Positions 23,795 to 35,989 of a stretch of 64,000 bases of DNA are shown here, in pieces. Both the position numbers and the translations under genes were made by a program. The first letter of the stretch is position 1; each line of letters begins with the position of its first letter. The stretch is from the NCBI GenBank assembly GCA_021234155.1, contig JAJEKV010000771.1:29157-93156 (forward strand). The letters are read 5' to 3'. Under the pieces are notes generated by a model. That model did not search any database. It had not been told where the DNA came from and saw only the letters and a program-made list of their open reading frames with translations. This stretch comes from Isoetes taiwanensis. Taxonomy: Eukaryota; Streptophyta; Lycopodiopsida; Isoetales; Isoetaceae.

Positions 23795-24530
23795 TACATC
23801 AATGTACATAATATGTACATCCTATGTACATCTTATGTACATCTGTTGTACATTCCAGAGATATTTGTTAAGTGTAAGTTGATTAGAATTGAACATAAGA
23901 AAGTTGAATTACATAAACATTAAAAATAGTTTCAGTCATGGCAAAGATAAGAAATGGACAGGTCTTCATGTACAAATGGTTCATATATTTATATTGTGGA
24001 CATAAATACAACACACACGAAAGTGAGCATGGCTCATAATTCATGGCCTAGCTTCAAAATGTCATTAGGAGCGATATCTTATGACTATTGCATCATGTCT
24101 TCCAGCCGCCTAGAGGTGTAGAGATATCCTCTAACTTGTGATAGTCCATGCGGTTTCTATAGCTCGTGCCATAGGCAAACCTTTCCATCCTACATGGCCT
24201 TCATCTTCCGGACCGTGCCTTCCCCAAGGGTTGTGCAACAAGTGAGTTCTTGCCAATATACATTTTGTGGTTGCTCGTTCCTCATAGTTTTCAATTTGGT
24301 CAACCTTTTCCCACAGTCGAGAACAGCGGTATAGAGGCGATAATCGGTCCCCAACCCTATGTGCTTGCGGCTTGTGTTGGTTTCTATTACCTCACGGATG
24401 CGTGAGAACTCTATCTCTTAGTTTCATAATAGTCTTTTGTGTTTGAGTCCATTCATCTACAAAGCAAATGAAGATTGACTTAATTATGTATACACACTCA
24501 TAATTGTACCAATAAGAAAGACGGTAAAAG
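23795..24530. other. Spacer between convergent DDE-2 genes
   Basis: Opens with six ATGTACAT-type words (23795-23850). Beyond that no frame longer than about 40 codons is convincing. It may include the 3' exon or UTR of the minus-strand phosphatase gene. Confidence 0.35.
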
Positions 24531-24539
24531 CAGAGTACT

Positions 24540-25400
24540 CAAGTGCAATGAACAAAACTTTCATACATATATTCATAACATTTGAATTTGTACATCGGTT
24601 TTAGTCTGTACCAACAATGGGCCACTTTCGAGAGGCCAATAACATGACGGCGGTTTCTCCATTGCTTGCTCCATATATTGACTAAATTTAGGCGTGAGCA
24701 CCCAAGTTGCTGCCATAGTTTGCCCGACAAAATATTTTCCACGCTTTCGATATGCTATCTCTGCATTAGTCATTGGATGCTCTTTTACATACACTATACC
24801 ATCTTGAGCCATTTTCAATCCATTAAGCCATGGAATGAGCTCCATGACAAACAAACCGTCGCCCGACTAATATTGGTGTCAAGAGAAAGGACATATGTAG
24901 CTTCCTACGGGATTGAGTGGATTTGTATCTCTCGTCATCGATCAAAAGCGTATTTCCATAGTACTCTGGGTACTCTTTCCATACCCGACTAATGGCTTTC
25001 ACAAACAACCCCTTTTGAGGTTTGGTGGGGTGTTTGTGTGGCGAGTCCAATCAACTCTTGCTCTGGCTGTAAACAAACTTCAGACTTTATGGAAAAAGCA
25101 TCACAAATTTGATCCACAATTGGTAGAAGATTTTTAGAAGTGAGTGAAGACCGGATGGCAACATCAAACCCTTCTCTTACAAATGCAAACGGTGATGCTA
25201 ACCACGGCTGCTGTAAAAAAAAAACTGTTTCCTATATTGAATTGAAGCTCATCTTTCTGGATCTTTTGGTATCTTGAGTTAATATTTTCATTCTTGTGCA
25301 CACTCTTGCCCAACACAGAATTTAAGTCAAAGATAATGAGCTTTCTCCCTGAATTAGATGATTCACCTGTCAGCAACAAAACACTTGAGAGTCTATTCAC
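24540..25400 (-). pseudogene. FCP1/NIF-like HAD phosphatase carried by DDE-2
   Basis: Reading the minus strand: RKLIIFDLNSVLGKSVH near 25350 matches the first acidic motif of FCP1-homology phosphatases, though the usual DxDxT/V second aspartate is not evident (D-L-N). REGFDVAIRSSLTSKNL (about 25150) fits the motif II region with the SS(M/L)TSKN signature. KGLFVKAISRVWKEY and YGNTLLIDDERYKS (about 24960-25010) fit the motif III DD region. IPWLNGLKMAQDGIVYVKEH (about 24815) resembles the C-terminal part of plant NIF-like proteins. Introns or frame shifts separate these. Known family members dephosphorylate proteins such as the RNA polymerase II C-terminal repeat. Here it lies between the element's transposase and its other minus-strand gene, so it is cargo or an element gene. 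Confidence 0.65.
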
Positions 25401-25576
25401 AATTTATAATTACATTTCAGATTACACAATTGAGAAAACACATTGATAATTACACAATTCTTATTTGCACAGGTGTAAGTGAGCCAAATAAATTAATTTT
25501 TTTCATTACTTATTGAGTACAAAAAGCTGGAGCATGGCTCATACAAAGCGTAATTCACAAACAAGTCAAAGGGACT

Positions 25577-28500
25577 ATCTACCACGTGTAGGAACAACTG
25601 CTTGTATATTCATCTCGCCTTCTACAATTAATGCCTCCATTAGATGATCCCTCCGTGACTTGGCATAGGCATCAGTGAACCAACTGGGTGTCATCTGCAT
25701 GGTGCACAAGTATTAGAGGACTATACCAACAAATAACTAATAGGAAAATAACATGTTCTACTTACAAAAATGGAGTTTGGTACGTGCATTAACCACGGCA
25801 TCTATGAATTTGTGCATGTAAGCCACAATGTACATGCAAGGGTTCTTTGGTACTAGTTTACGGCATTTTAGGACAGAACACGGGGAGCATCAAAGTTCTT
25901 CCTACCATGGTTTAAGCTGTTGGATCCGAGCATCATGTTATTGATCACAAGCTTATGAAACACGCAAAATTGCAATGTGAGAATAAATCAAGCATAAGAA
26001 ATTGCAATATGAGAATAATCAAATCATAAAACTAAAAGCGAAACTCATACTTACTTACGGACCACTTTAGCATCGGGTACATAGCCTTTTGGGAGAGAGG
26101 ATCGTATACTTGGGCTAGCTATAGATGGACAAGAGCTTTCCACTTGGGACCGGCAAGCACAAGTATTGCCAATGCCACATTTGGGCCTTGCGGAATTGGA
26201 ACAAATATGTATTAGCATCTTGCAATCAAAATGCCATCCAGCCCTTCCTTTATGTTAGTGTTACGTGCATCCTTTGTTCTTGAGGGAATTCACAAAATTT
26301 CGGAAGGTGTCCGGTCGAGCAGTAAAAACTTGTGTTTCCAATCGGATGGAAGGCGCTACAAAGGTACACGCACACAAATCGAGAATACATATTAATACAT
26401 AAGATGAGTGACTTAGGGAATGAAATAACATAAATATGTTGAAATGCTAGCCTACCTCCCATAGACATCTACCATCTTAGAGGTCAAGTCCGACTTCAGC
26501 GAGAACTTCGTCAACATCACTTTGAAAGATAGAGGGTGCGAGGCTTAGGAGGGGGTCCTATAAGGAGTGAATGGAACCAACCTTTTCGGTCGGTTCACTA
26601 AAGCGTACACAAGGAAACAACGGCATTAGCAAAAGAATATATCTATTGTAATCAATTGTATATTACTCACCTTGTAAATTCATCACTGCTTGGCATCTTA
26701 CGTGGATTTGTTGCACCTTATTTGTTATCACATCAATATTTGCTTGTAGATCCTCATCCTCTTCCTCTTAGGTTCCGACTTCGGAAGGATCAGGATCAGC
26801 TTCCTTCACGGCCTGTGATCGTGTCCTATGTACAAAAAAAATGTGGTTAATTATCATAAATCTAAGATGTTTAACAAAATTAGTTCATCTTGGACATACC
26901 TCTTTCTAGGTGGTGGTGGCACTTTTTTGCTGGAGATTTTTTCTTTTTCGGGAGGACATTTTTTTCTTCTTTGGAGATTTTGCACTTTTTTTCCTCTTGG
27001 AGTGCCATCACCGGCATTCTTTTGCCTCCTCTTTGGAGTGGACTCAACTACCAACTCGGCTTCCTCTTCCCGGTATCTCACGGGATAAAATCGGATCGAT
27101 TCCTTTGTAGCTTTTTACGTAACGAGGTCAGGCTGGGACCTGCAGATGATCTTTGAGGCAGGTTTGAATCTTTCTTAGCTTCTACAATTACTAATTTAGC
27201 ACTTGGTGATGAAGGAGTTTCTGTTGCAGCAGTCATTGAAGGGTCTGCACCTGCAACTGCTTTAGCTTTCTCAAGTGCCATCCTCTCAATTTCCTCAACT
27301 TCACTTTGCCATGTTCGAGGAGGCAGCATTTGCGCATTGTTCTATTACCGGCAATTTGTAAATGTCATTGGTGATCGGAGCTGGAAGGTAGAGGGTCTCT
27401 GATTCGGATGCGCTTATTATGCTCGATCAAATCGTAAAGAGAGTCGATCTGAGATGGCTCAAGAACATCGACCATTAAAAGCGCATACGGGATAGGAACA
27501 ACCTCATGCAAACAAACAAATGATCTAAATTTCAATAGACATACAAGAACATGAAAAGCGAGAACTAATGAGAAATATCACGGTACATTACGCCAAGCAT
27601 GTACATTTCATGTACATAAAATGTACCAAATGTAAGTAACTACATTTAACCATAGCCAAATGTACATGTACATGTTCCTCAATGTACATAAAGGTACATC
27701 GGTGTACCCAAATGTACGACGATGTACCCGGATGTACCCGGTATCGGTTAGGGAATGTAGATCTGCCAAAAAAAAAAAAAGCACATATATGTAAAAATGC
27801 ACATACTTATGAATCCATCTGAGATGCACTCTAAAAATAAATGCATGTACATCTATTTGCGGATGTAGACTCCATTAGAGACATGTACAAGCGATACAAG
27901 CTGCAAGGTCAAGCTCAAAAATAAAAGCATCAATAAACAAGCAAATATATGCCTATGTACCTCGCTTCTGGATGTACACTAAAAGTTATACATGTACAAG
28001 GAATAGCAATGCTTTGAAAGCCATACATGTAGAACTATGCGATTATAATAACAAATATGAATTAAGTGAAATATAAGTTTAAATTAGTTGAGAGCAATGC
28101 ATACCTTTCTGCCCGGGGAAACCAAGCTGAATTCGAATGCCCTCATCGGATGCAACCTTTTATGCAATTACGTCTTTCATGGACCAGATAACACACACAA
28201 GCGAGAAGAGGCAATAAGCATCTCTGCATGGAGCTAGCAGCAACAAACCAGTTTTGCCAAAGCCTTGGCCACAACAGTACATGGCTGAATGTGATGAAGC
28301 TGCTCTATAGAAGTAGCTCCTCTGGGGGTAGGGCCTCGGGTGCTTGAGAACAATAGGTCCTGCTCTCCCCATGAAATCAAAATCTGTGAATGCCTTTTTT
28401 GAACCAATTCAATGCAATTAAGTTTTCCTTTGCTTGTTCAATTGAGATTTCATGCCTTTCAATTTCTTTAGTTGCTTCTGCAAACCAATATCTAGCTTAG

Positions 28501-29290
28501 AAGAGTCTTTGCTCTTTATCATGTCTACTCATAACCAAGTCTTCCAACTTGTACTTCAACACTCAGAACATAACTTGATTTCCGGCGGGATCACGGGACA
28601 ATTTGTCAAATTCTGTTTTTGTCTCATCTATTTTCGGCGGTCTGCTGCGGATCTTAGGATAGCATATCCTTTCTACCCTCAATCCGGTGATGACCTTCAA
28701 TGCATCCCTCCTTCTTTCTTCCAATGCTTCTACTTCATTCAATAGGTTAGTTTTCTCCTCCAACCCATGCTTAAGTAGCGCTTTATTGTGTCAACATCGA
28801 TCTAGAATAACCCGGGGCTCTAATATTCTGGCGCAACACGATGTCTGTTTGATAGTTGAGGATTTACCCGTTGTAGGGTCCTCGTAACGTCTGAAATGAG
28901 GGTTTTGGCAAGATCTTTGGCGGTCCTAGCCACGTCCACCCAATCAACAAGCCGTCCCTTCAAGTGAAGAGCAAATGCTACGGCAAAATAGGTAGAAATA
29001 TAATGGTTTGTAACATGTTTCTTGCCATAAACCAATTCATTATATTTAAAAAATCATCTTTCCATGCGTTACGGATTCTCCCTTCCTTGAATCCTCGTCT
29101 GTTTTTTGGAGCTTCACCCCATACCTCGTTCATAACCATCTCTAGATTGGGTATGTGGGCCTCTGCATGTTTATCACGGAGGTCTTTGGCTTGGATCACC
29201 TCGGAACCAAAGCGTAAACTCCTTGGAGGTAAAATCCTTTGCGGAAGCAGCGGCTTCTTGCTTGGGCTGTGGTGATGAGCAAGCACTCAT
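25577..29290 (-). pseudogene. Coiled-coil/basic accessory gene region of DDE-2
   Basis: Broken minus-strand frames that may be one multi-exon gene. From the 5' side: SKKPLLPQRILPPRSLRFGS with HAEAHIPNLEMVMNEVW (29286-28978); GRLVDWVDVARTAKDLAKTL (about 28950); a coiled coil EEKTNLLNEVEALEERRRDA (28763-28690); SEVEEIERMALEKAKAVAG (27300) and a basic tail PRGKKVQNLQRRKK, PEKEKISSKKV (27060-26900); then, near 25900-25577, NPCMYIVAYMHKFIDAV and YAKSRRDHLMEALIVEGEM ending RGR-stop at 25577. Layout (coiled coil followed by lysine-rich stretch) parallels the minus-strand gene of DDE-1, but residue identity is not obvious. The last segment could be a separate gene. Stretches 26000-26830 and 27340-28500 hold no convincing exon. 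Confidence 0.45.
27590..27740. repeat. Second TGTACA cluster in DDE-2
   Basis: About a dozen TGTAC(A/C) words in 150 bases (catgtacatttcatgtacat and similar), inside the minus-strand accessory gene region, probably an intron. Confidence 0.55.
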
Positions 29291-29670
29291 CCGGGGCGTT
29301 TTGGGGCCATAGCTAGATGAAGAATTCGTGATCGAATTCAAGAGAGAAGGCGGGCGGGATAGTGAGCGAGAGGCAAACCAAGAAAGAATTTGGGAAAGAA
29401 TTTCAAAATCCGATAATTGCGGGTTCAGAGTAGTGGATAGCCATTAATCATGGCAGTTACTAGCGGATCATGATGACAGTTATTCCAAAAATGTGCATTT
29501 TGTACATATGTATATGTACAAAAAGGGCTACATTTATAGACACCCTTTCATGCTTTTACCCTTAGTATGCACTTATTCCCCCTTTGTGTCGACACTATTA
29601 TGGATGAGAATCCAAATTATTATAAATAAATGAAGTGTTCTTAACCCATCATCAAGTGAAATATAGCATA

Positions 29671-30314
29671 GTTAGAAGTTAGCAGTTATTCGTTAGCTAA
29701 CGGCTAACGCAAAAATAACGGCTAAGGAGTTATCAGCCAAGGTGATAACGTGTTATTTTGAGGCCAAAAAAAAATTGGAATTTTAACAAAATAAAACTTA
29801 TTATTGACTAATTCGAGCATGCTGAATTCAAATATGGAATCAGAATTTTGAACAGACTACTCTAACCTGCTGAAAATTCATCTTAGTACCCAAACCTATG
29901 TTGTTCGGTCTTTGAGTAATTCCCTTCATGTATCGCATGCTCCACCGGTATTGGTATTGGATCGTCATGAACTTACAACAAAGCAATCGTTATAAAACTT
30001 CGGCACATGGAAAGAAACATACACGTTTGCTTTGTTTTGGATTCTTGTAGCGGCGGTAGAAGGTCATTTCTTTGCGACCAAACAAACCCGCCGCTTCTTA
30101 CGTAATATGTTACGCTCCTTCTTACGTTTTTTCGTCTTCGATTCGATGCAATCAAGCGGGCTGTTAGCACCGGAGGCGCCAAAGGAGACACGGAGGAGAA
30201 GCATAGGAAAAAAAACGAGAGAGAAAAAATGGGTCGAAAAAAAGTGGTCCCAAAATAATACGTTATTTTTCGTTATTCTTTTTATAACGGATAACAGCGT
30301 TATCGCGATGATAA
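29671..30314. mobile_element. MITE-like inverted-repeat segment, copy B
   Basis: Counterpart of 4841-5574 with the same TAACGGCTAACGC start and CAAAATAATACGTTATTTTT right arm. It lacks the internal 190-bp duplication but has about 85 extra bases (30022-30108) that copy A lacks. From 30315 to 31118 nothing beyond unit sequence is seen. Confidence 0.4.
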
Positions 30315-31689
30315 GAAAGAGGTTTTCACGAGATTTCGGAAGATGACACAATGGGCCGCGTACTTGGTGAAGAGCTGAAAGATTTGTAAGCCAAGAGCAT
30401 TGTGGTCAGCAACCTCAGGGCTTCCATTCAACTTGTGAAGAAGTCTAACAACAATGATTTCAAATTTCTGAAGCTCAAGTTCTGTCTGTTTCGAAAGCGT
30501 AGCTCAGGGTAAGAACTTTGCCATAGGCATATAGAATTAGAATGCACTTTGCCATAGGCATCTAGAATTAGAACGCACGTATCGGAGTATCATGTGTTTC
30601 ATTGTCGATTGCAAAAGCTATCTTGAGCCTTTTCGTTGAGTTATTGACATGATGAAGAACAATTGCTTTTAGTGTGTTATCTCCAACAAGTTGAAGGGCC
30701 CGATAATGTGGTGTTGTCCATGTCAAACAAAAAAACAATTTAAGTCTACATTTTAGTTTTATGCATATCATAAAGAAAAAAATTCAAGTTTCTTTGCATC
30801 AAAAGAATGACCATGCTGGGATTTGTGACCGCCATAGCAATTGAAGGCAGTATTGTACCTGGTTTATCAGTGTTCTATTTAGGGCATGAATTTTTTCTTC
30901 AATTGTGGTAAATGCAGATGTTGTGTGATATGCAGGAGAAATATTGTGATGTTACTTGCCTTGCATTGTTCCACATATGAAATTGTTATATAGTTAAGAG
31001 CAAGGGATGACAAGGGCTGGGAATCACTTATGTATTGTCTTTTTCACCACATGATACTTCAGATCTGTGCATGATGACAAAGCATATATGAAGTCTATAT
31101 CCGATTAAGAGCAAGGAATCCTATATTATAATGTTATTGTGTAAGTGTTGGACCCAGCCCTAATTTGGACGCTCCAGATTTGATCAAGCCAATGGAGGAG
31201 ATGATGCCACGTCAGTTTCTTTAGATGTTTTTTTTGGCTAGGGTTCGCGAAGGCTATGCTAATCGGTCAGCGGATGCTTGGCTCTATGTCAGTCGTGCAA
31301 GTTTCAACGTCCCTAATAGATTTAAAGGGCAAATAGGGCGGAATAGAAGATGTTTATCCATCACTTAAAAAAGATGTCCGGCCGAAGATTTAAAGGGAAA
31401 TAGTTAGAATAGAAGGAAAAAAGGGGCCGGATACTTTGAAGGAAGAATGGCAGAGTCGATCATTCGTTTCACAGCCGGATATGCAGGGCATAGGGCCGGA
31501 TATACAGCCGAATCTGTTTATCCATCACGTAAAAACATGTCTGGCGAAGATGATTCAGAGAAAAAAGGGGCCGGATTGCCAGCCCGGGGAAAGAGCTTAG
31601 AAAAGACGATTCGGAGAAAAATGGAAGATAAGAATAGGCCAGATTGCTAGCCCGGGAAAAAAGTTTAAGCCGCAACAGAGTCATCTGTG

Positions 31690-31951
31690 CTGCTCATGGG
31701 TGAATGATTTGCTAGGAATGGACCTTTAGAAGCCCTAAGCCGTTTCTTCTGCTGGTTGCAGCTATGCTATCTTCTGTGTTTCTTTTGACTATCACAAGCA
31801 TCAAGCGGCTGCTCATGGGTGAATGATTTGCTAGGAATGGACCGTAAGTGTTCAGGTAAGAATTGATTAACATGTTGAGATTATGGGTGAATGATTTGCT
31901 AGGAATGGACCGTAAGTATTCAGGTAAGAATTGATTAACATGTTGAAAATC
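31690..31951. repeat. Tandem repeat in Hel-2
   Basis: gggtgaatgatttgctaggaa occurs at about 31698, 31816 and 31885; the last two are part of a 76-base unit that also contains gtattcaggtaagaattgat. Confidence 0.7.
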
Positions 31952-33095
31952 TCTTATGTTTTGCATTGGTTGATTATCTTAATGCTTATCATTTAAATTG
32001 GTTTATTTATGGCAGATATTTAGAGGTTTGCATGAGATATTTGGACATTTGATGAGCAAAGCGTGCATGTGGTAAAGCAGGAATTCACATAGAAGATCAA
32101 GCTTTTGTAACAAAGAAATGTTGCCACATTGTGGGCAAGATCACAGTCACAAAGGTCTTTGATCAGGTTCTGGCTTCTGCTTTGTTATCTTTTTATTAGC
32201 TTTATTGTATTTGCCCATGTTGGTTCCTTCATAGCTTATAGTGAATTCAAACCATGTTGTATATAAAGAATCTAGAGCATTTTGCGTGGATTTGGGGAAT
32301 CAATGATGTTGGCATGATAATATTTTTTTCTCTCCACAGCCAACAAAAGCACATGCACATGTATATAGGTGTAAATAAATTTATTGTTCTGGCTGTTTAT
32401 TGGCATAGGATGATCCGCACTCCCCGCACCCATCTCCAATTGGCATGACTTGTCGGCTTTTTGTAGTTTTGGCCTATGGACTCTCAATGGTGTTTTGGCC
32501 TATAGCTTTATGTAACTGTTTCAAGTTTGTATTTTGGAGAGAATTGCAAGTTCTTATAAATTAAATAACTACGTTCTTAAATCTGTCAAGTCCCGTACCT
32601 ATTGCTGGCTGCATCACCATCTCAAAATTTTAGTTTATTTTTCACATTCTGCAACCAAGGACTGAGGTCTTCAGGTAAAGCCGCTGAATCTCATGCCATG
32701 CGATCATGATTGATTCCTTTTGTTGGTATCTTGAATATTTGTAATTTCTTTCGCTTTTGAAGGTTGAAGATTTGTGAGGGCATGTCTTTGGATCTCTCGC
32801 AAACAAAGCAGGAACAATTTTACATTTTCTCTCGCAAATATCACAGGAAAGGCTAGATAAAGTTGAGTGGCATATAGCAAACTAGACATTCTGAACTCAT
32901 AGAGAACTAAAGTGGCATTTCACATGCTGCAAAACAGAATTGCGTTTGAAATGACAACTTATGCAGCTTTTCTGGCAGCAAGAACAAAGCTATTGCCATG
33001 AATAAAGACAGGGCGTTACAAATGAATGATGAAAATACAGATTATAAAAGCTCAAAAAGCAAGGAAGAGCTGCAAAGTTAGGAAATTGTAGGAAA

Positions 33096-33540
33096 TTGAT
33101 GTCACCAGTTCTCTACCTTTGTTGGATCCATGGAGTGCATCATTTCAACAATGATGCTTTAAGCAATGCTACTTCTTTAAATGATTGTGGAAAGCTTCCC
33201 ACTGATTTTCAGGGAGATAAGACCATAGCCTTAAAGAGGTTTGCAGTGGATGCAATCAAATATGGGATTGATTGTGATAATGGTGACTTTCAGGCTTACT
33301 TAGATGACGACATTGATGCTAAAGTTGTTGATGTGTATGGAACACATATATAGGGCACAGAGACTTCCAAAAATGATGCACAATGCAGTATAAAGTATAC
33401 AGGTTTTGAAGTGTTTGTAGGTGACAAATTGAAAAGAGCCGAAGAGATATCTGAAGACTGTGAGAGGAAGTGTTCTTCGAATTATAAGATCAAGGAGAAC
33501 GATCAAAGTTCCAATTGTTCCTCTGTGGAAGACAGTTAGC
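33096..33540 (+). pseudogene. Unrecognised gene fragment in Hel-2
   Basis: Frame containing GKLPTDFQGDKTIALKRFAV and DIDAKVVDVYGTHI, one TAG at 33351, then readable again as GFEVFVGDKLKRAEEISEDC to VEDS-stop at about 33538. Amino-acid use looks protein-like (acidic, few low-complexity runs). It may be a captured host exon; I do not recognise the family. The same strand as the Helitron. Confidence 0.35.
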
Positions 33541-34571
33541 ATATGCCAAGGTGATACTAAGGTATGTGAATTGACTATAAGGCATATGAAGTTGAGAGAT
33601 ACTTTTTTTTGTCAGACCTACATTTTAACAAGTTAAAGTGGTTGTTTTAAATCTGTTTTGCTCTCCAATGATAAAGGAGAATCATATATGTAAATAATAT
33701 CAAGCATTTCTGATCACAGGTTTATTCCTCAGAAGTATAAAATGATTAATTATTTAACTGGGGTGTTTAATAGGGGTATTGGAGCCACTATGAACTATTC
33801 TACTGGAAATTTGGTTAGCCCAAAGGACTGCGCAATCATATTTAACATGTCAGGATATTAACCTGACCTTGATGTACGTGGACATCAAGGTGGACAATAA
33901 GGCTGTTCCAACAAAAACCGCTTGTGTCCAGTTACAAATGTTGATGTCTGGGTTTCTGTGTGTATCTAATGTTCCATCGCACCTTTAAGGGCAAAACCCT
34001 TGAGCAGCAGCGGCCTGTTTGTTAATTGCCAAGCAATGCTGCTATCCTTTTTTACTGCAAAGATAAAAGCGGCATGGATAAGCTTAGCTTTGCATCCTCC
34101 GATATGAGCTTGGCCCATCCAAATACGTAGGTGGTTCTTTTGGAATTGGAGTCCAGTGGCCAAAATTTGGTGACAGCCGACCTAGCATCCTTGAAGCCTA
34201 CATGAAATATAAATCTGTGGGTTCGAGATAAATTTGTGGGTTTTTTTTTTGCTTAAATTGTATTTTTATATGTCTTCCGCAACAATGAGCTTAGCTCAAC
34301 TTTTGTCAAAGGCTGCATAAAATGTAGGTATATTTCTTGGTTGCTGATATAGATGCTACCCTTTTTGTGTATTTTGGTCCCTCCATGAATTAAAAAAAAT
34401 CCTAGCCTTCTATGCCAATGATCATTGGCAATTCACAACAAATCTGGTTCGTACATGTGGCATTAGCCAGATACAAGTGGCATCAACCCCAGATTAGTAG
34501 CAAAAGAACAGATGCACAATACAGAGATGTGAACAAGTGGCATCAGCCAAACATTAGAAGCAAAAGAGCCA

Positions 34572-34697
34572 TACATTAGAAGCAAAAGAACAGAAATAGC
34601 CAACCAAAACAACAATAAGGTATGAACATTGAACATTAGAAGCAAAAGAACAGAAATAGCCAACCAAAACAACAATAAGGTATGAACATTGAACCGG
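34572..34697. repeat. Direct repeat of about 64 bp in Hel-2
   Basis: acattagaagcaaaagaaca followed by gaaatagccaaccaaaac occurs twice in succession with no mismatch over about 60 bases, so the duplication is recent. Confidence 0.8.
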
Positions 34698-35989
34698 TAG
34701 GGGAATTGGACCCCACGGGCAAAACACCGTGTTCCAAAATCCAACAGATGAAGAGGGGCGAACAATAGCAAAGAAAAACCCTTTGATCGGCACAAGCACA
34801 CCAATCCCAAGAAGAGAGGAGAACAACAAGAAGAAAAAAACTCGATCAACACAAGCAAAATTCCCTCCGGGAAAAATTCCATCCTTGAGAAATAAAACCC
34901 AATCGTAAAATGGCCAATGATTGCTTCCGAATAGCCGTAAGAAGCTTAACCGAAAAGAGGGCTAAATTGATTGATCACGGACTGGCCGAACCTACTGCGG
35001 CACTGGCCCTAGAACAAAGAATGAACAAGAGATAAACGAATAAAAAAAAAGGCATGGCCTCCACCAAAAATCGCCCAAAGCTCTAGAAACGAAAAGACAA
35101 TCATAGACAATCACACGCTCGAGACTTCGGACATCCCAACTCCGGCCGCCTCAACCGCCGCAGGCATAAACCTTGGGAGAAAAATGCCCCATCGAATGGC
35201 CCAAATAATTTCAATAAAACAAAAGCCAACAAAACCGCAAGATGCGCCATTGGGGAACCCATCAAAGGGGTTTTGTTTGTTTCTTTGATGTGTTTGTTAT
35301 GTTATATTGGTGGTTATTGTGGACGGGCTGTTTTTAGTTCATTGTTGTGGACTTTTAGACTTTCTTAAACTTATGTCCTTTGCAAATAGAATTTTTGTTG
35401 CTTTTGCATGATGCAAAGTGACTATCTTTGAAAAAGATTTAAGGTTTATAAAGGAACCCCAAGTTCCAACGGCCTTGGATAACTCTGCATTGCACGCATT
35501 TACCAAAAAGTTGGAAACCAGTTATAAACTCATTAAAGATAACAATAAACATGAAACATTTGTGTGAATATGTTTTTTAAGAGCAATTCCATTGATTAAG
35601 ATAAAGCAAAGACTAATCAAATTACATTTGACATTGATAAAAGTTGCAAGCAAATATACAATTAAAGTCTTAGAACATTTTACACATTTCCTATTAACAA
35701 CATATGCCTCATTCAACATACATATTGCAACATATTGGTATCCATAATACAACTAATCTCATGTTGAAATACGTCAGACACATACCGATTTATTCTCAAA
35801 TGCAGTAAGAATTAACAAAAGACCACATCGGTTATGTGGTGAGAACCAACAAAAGATCGCATCAAAAGATCGCAACCGTTATTTTAACAGGATGCGCGCT
35901 TTTCTTATTGTGGCCAAAACATTTGCGAGCTCTGGACTTATGCCCAGCAACGCTGGGCACCATTACTAGTCTTATATTATAATGTTATA

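Larger units (their letters stand above)
20246..29561 (+). mobile_element. DDE-2: 9.3-kb relative of DDE-1, TSD TTAG
   Basis: Ends are GGGTAAAAGCACGAAAGGGTGT and, inward from the right, GGGTAAAAGCATGAAAGGGTGT: 22 bases with one mismatch. TTAG is duplicated at 20242-20245 and 29562-29565; copy A has a single gccTTAGtatgc at 4739-4749. Cargo: a plus-strand transposase homologous to that of DDE-1 (20558-23682), a minus-strand FCP1/NIF-like phosphatase (about 24540-25400) and a minus-strand gene or genes from about 29290 to 25577. Clusters of ATGTACAT occur throughout. The terminal repeats are nearly perfect, implying recent movement, yet the genes read as frameshifted. Confidence 0.88.
31119..35969 (+). 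mobile_element. Hel-2: Helitron, 4.9 kb
   Basis: Starts TCCTATATTATAATGTTATT after host A31118 and ends with the hairpin GCCCAGC-AAC-GCTGGGC, then ACCATTACTAG at 35969. Copy A has the empty site ggaA|Tgaatttat at 6370. No Rep/helicase is visible, so it is non-autonomous. Interior includes duplicated segments (31808-31951, 34572-34697), a possible gene fragment (33096-33540) and otherwise unrecognised sequence. It ends directly against Hel-4 with no host base between. Confidence 0.88.
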
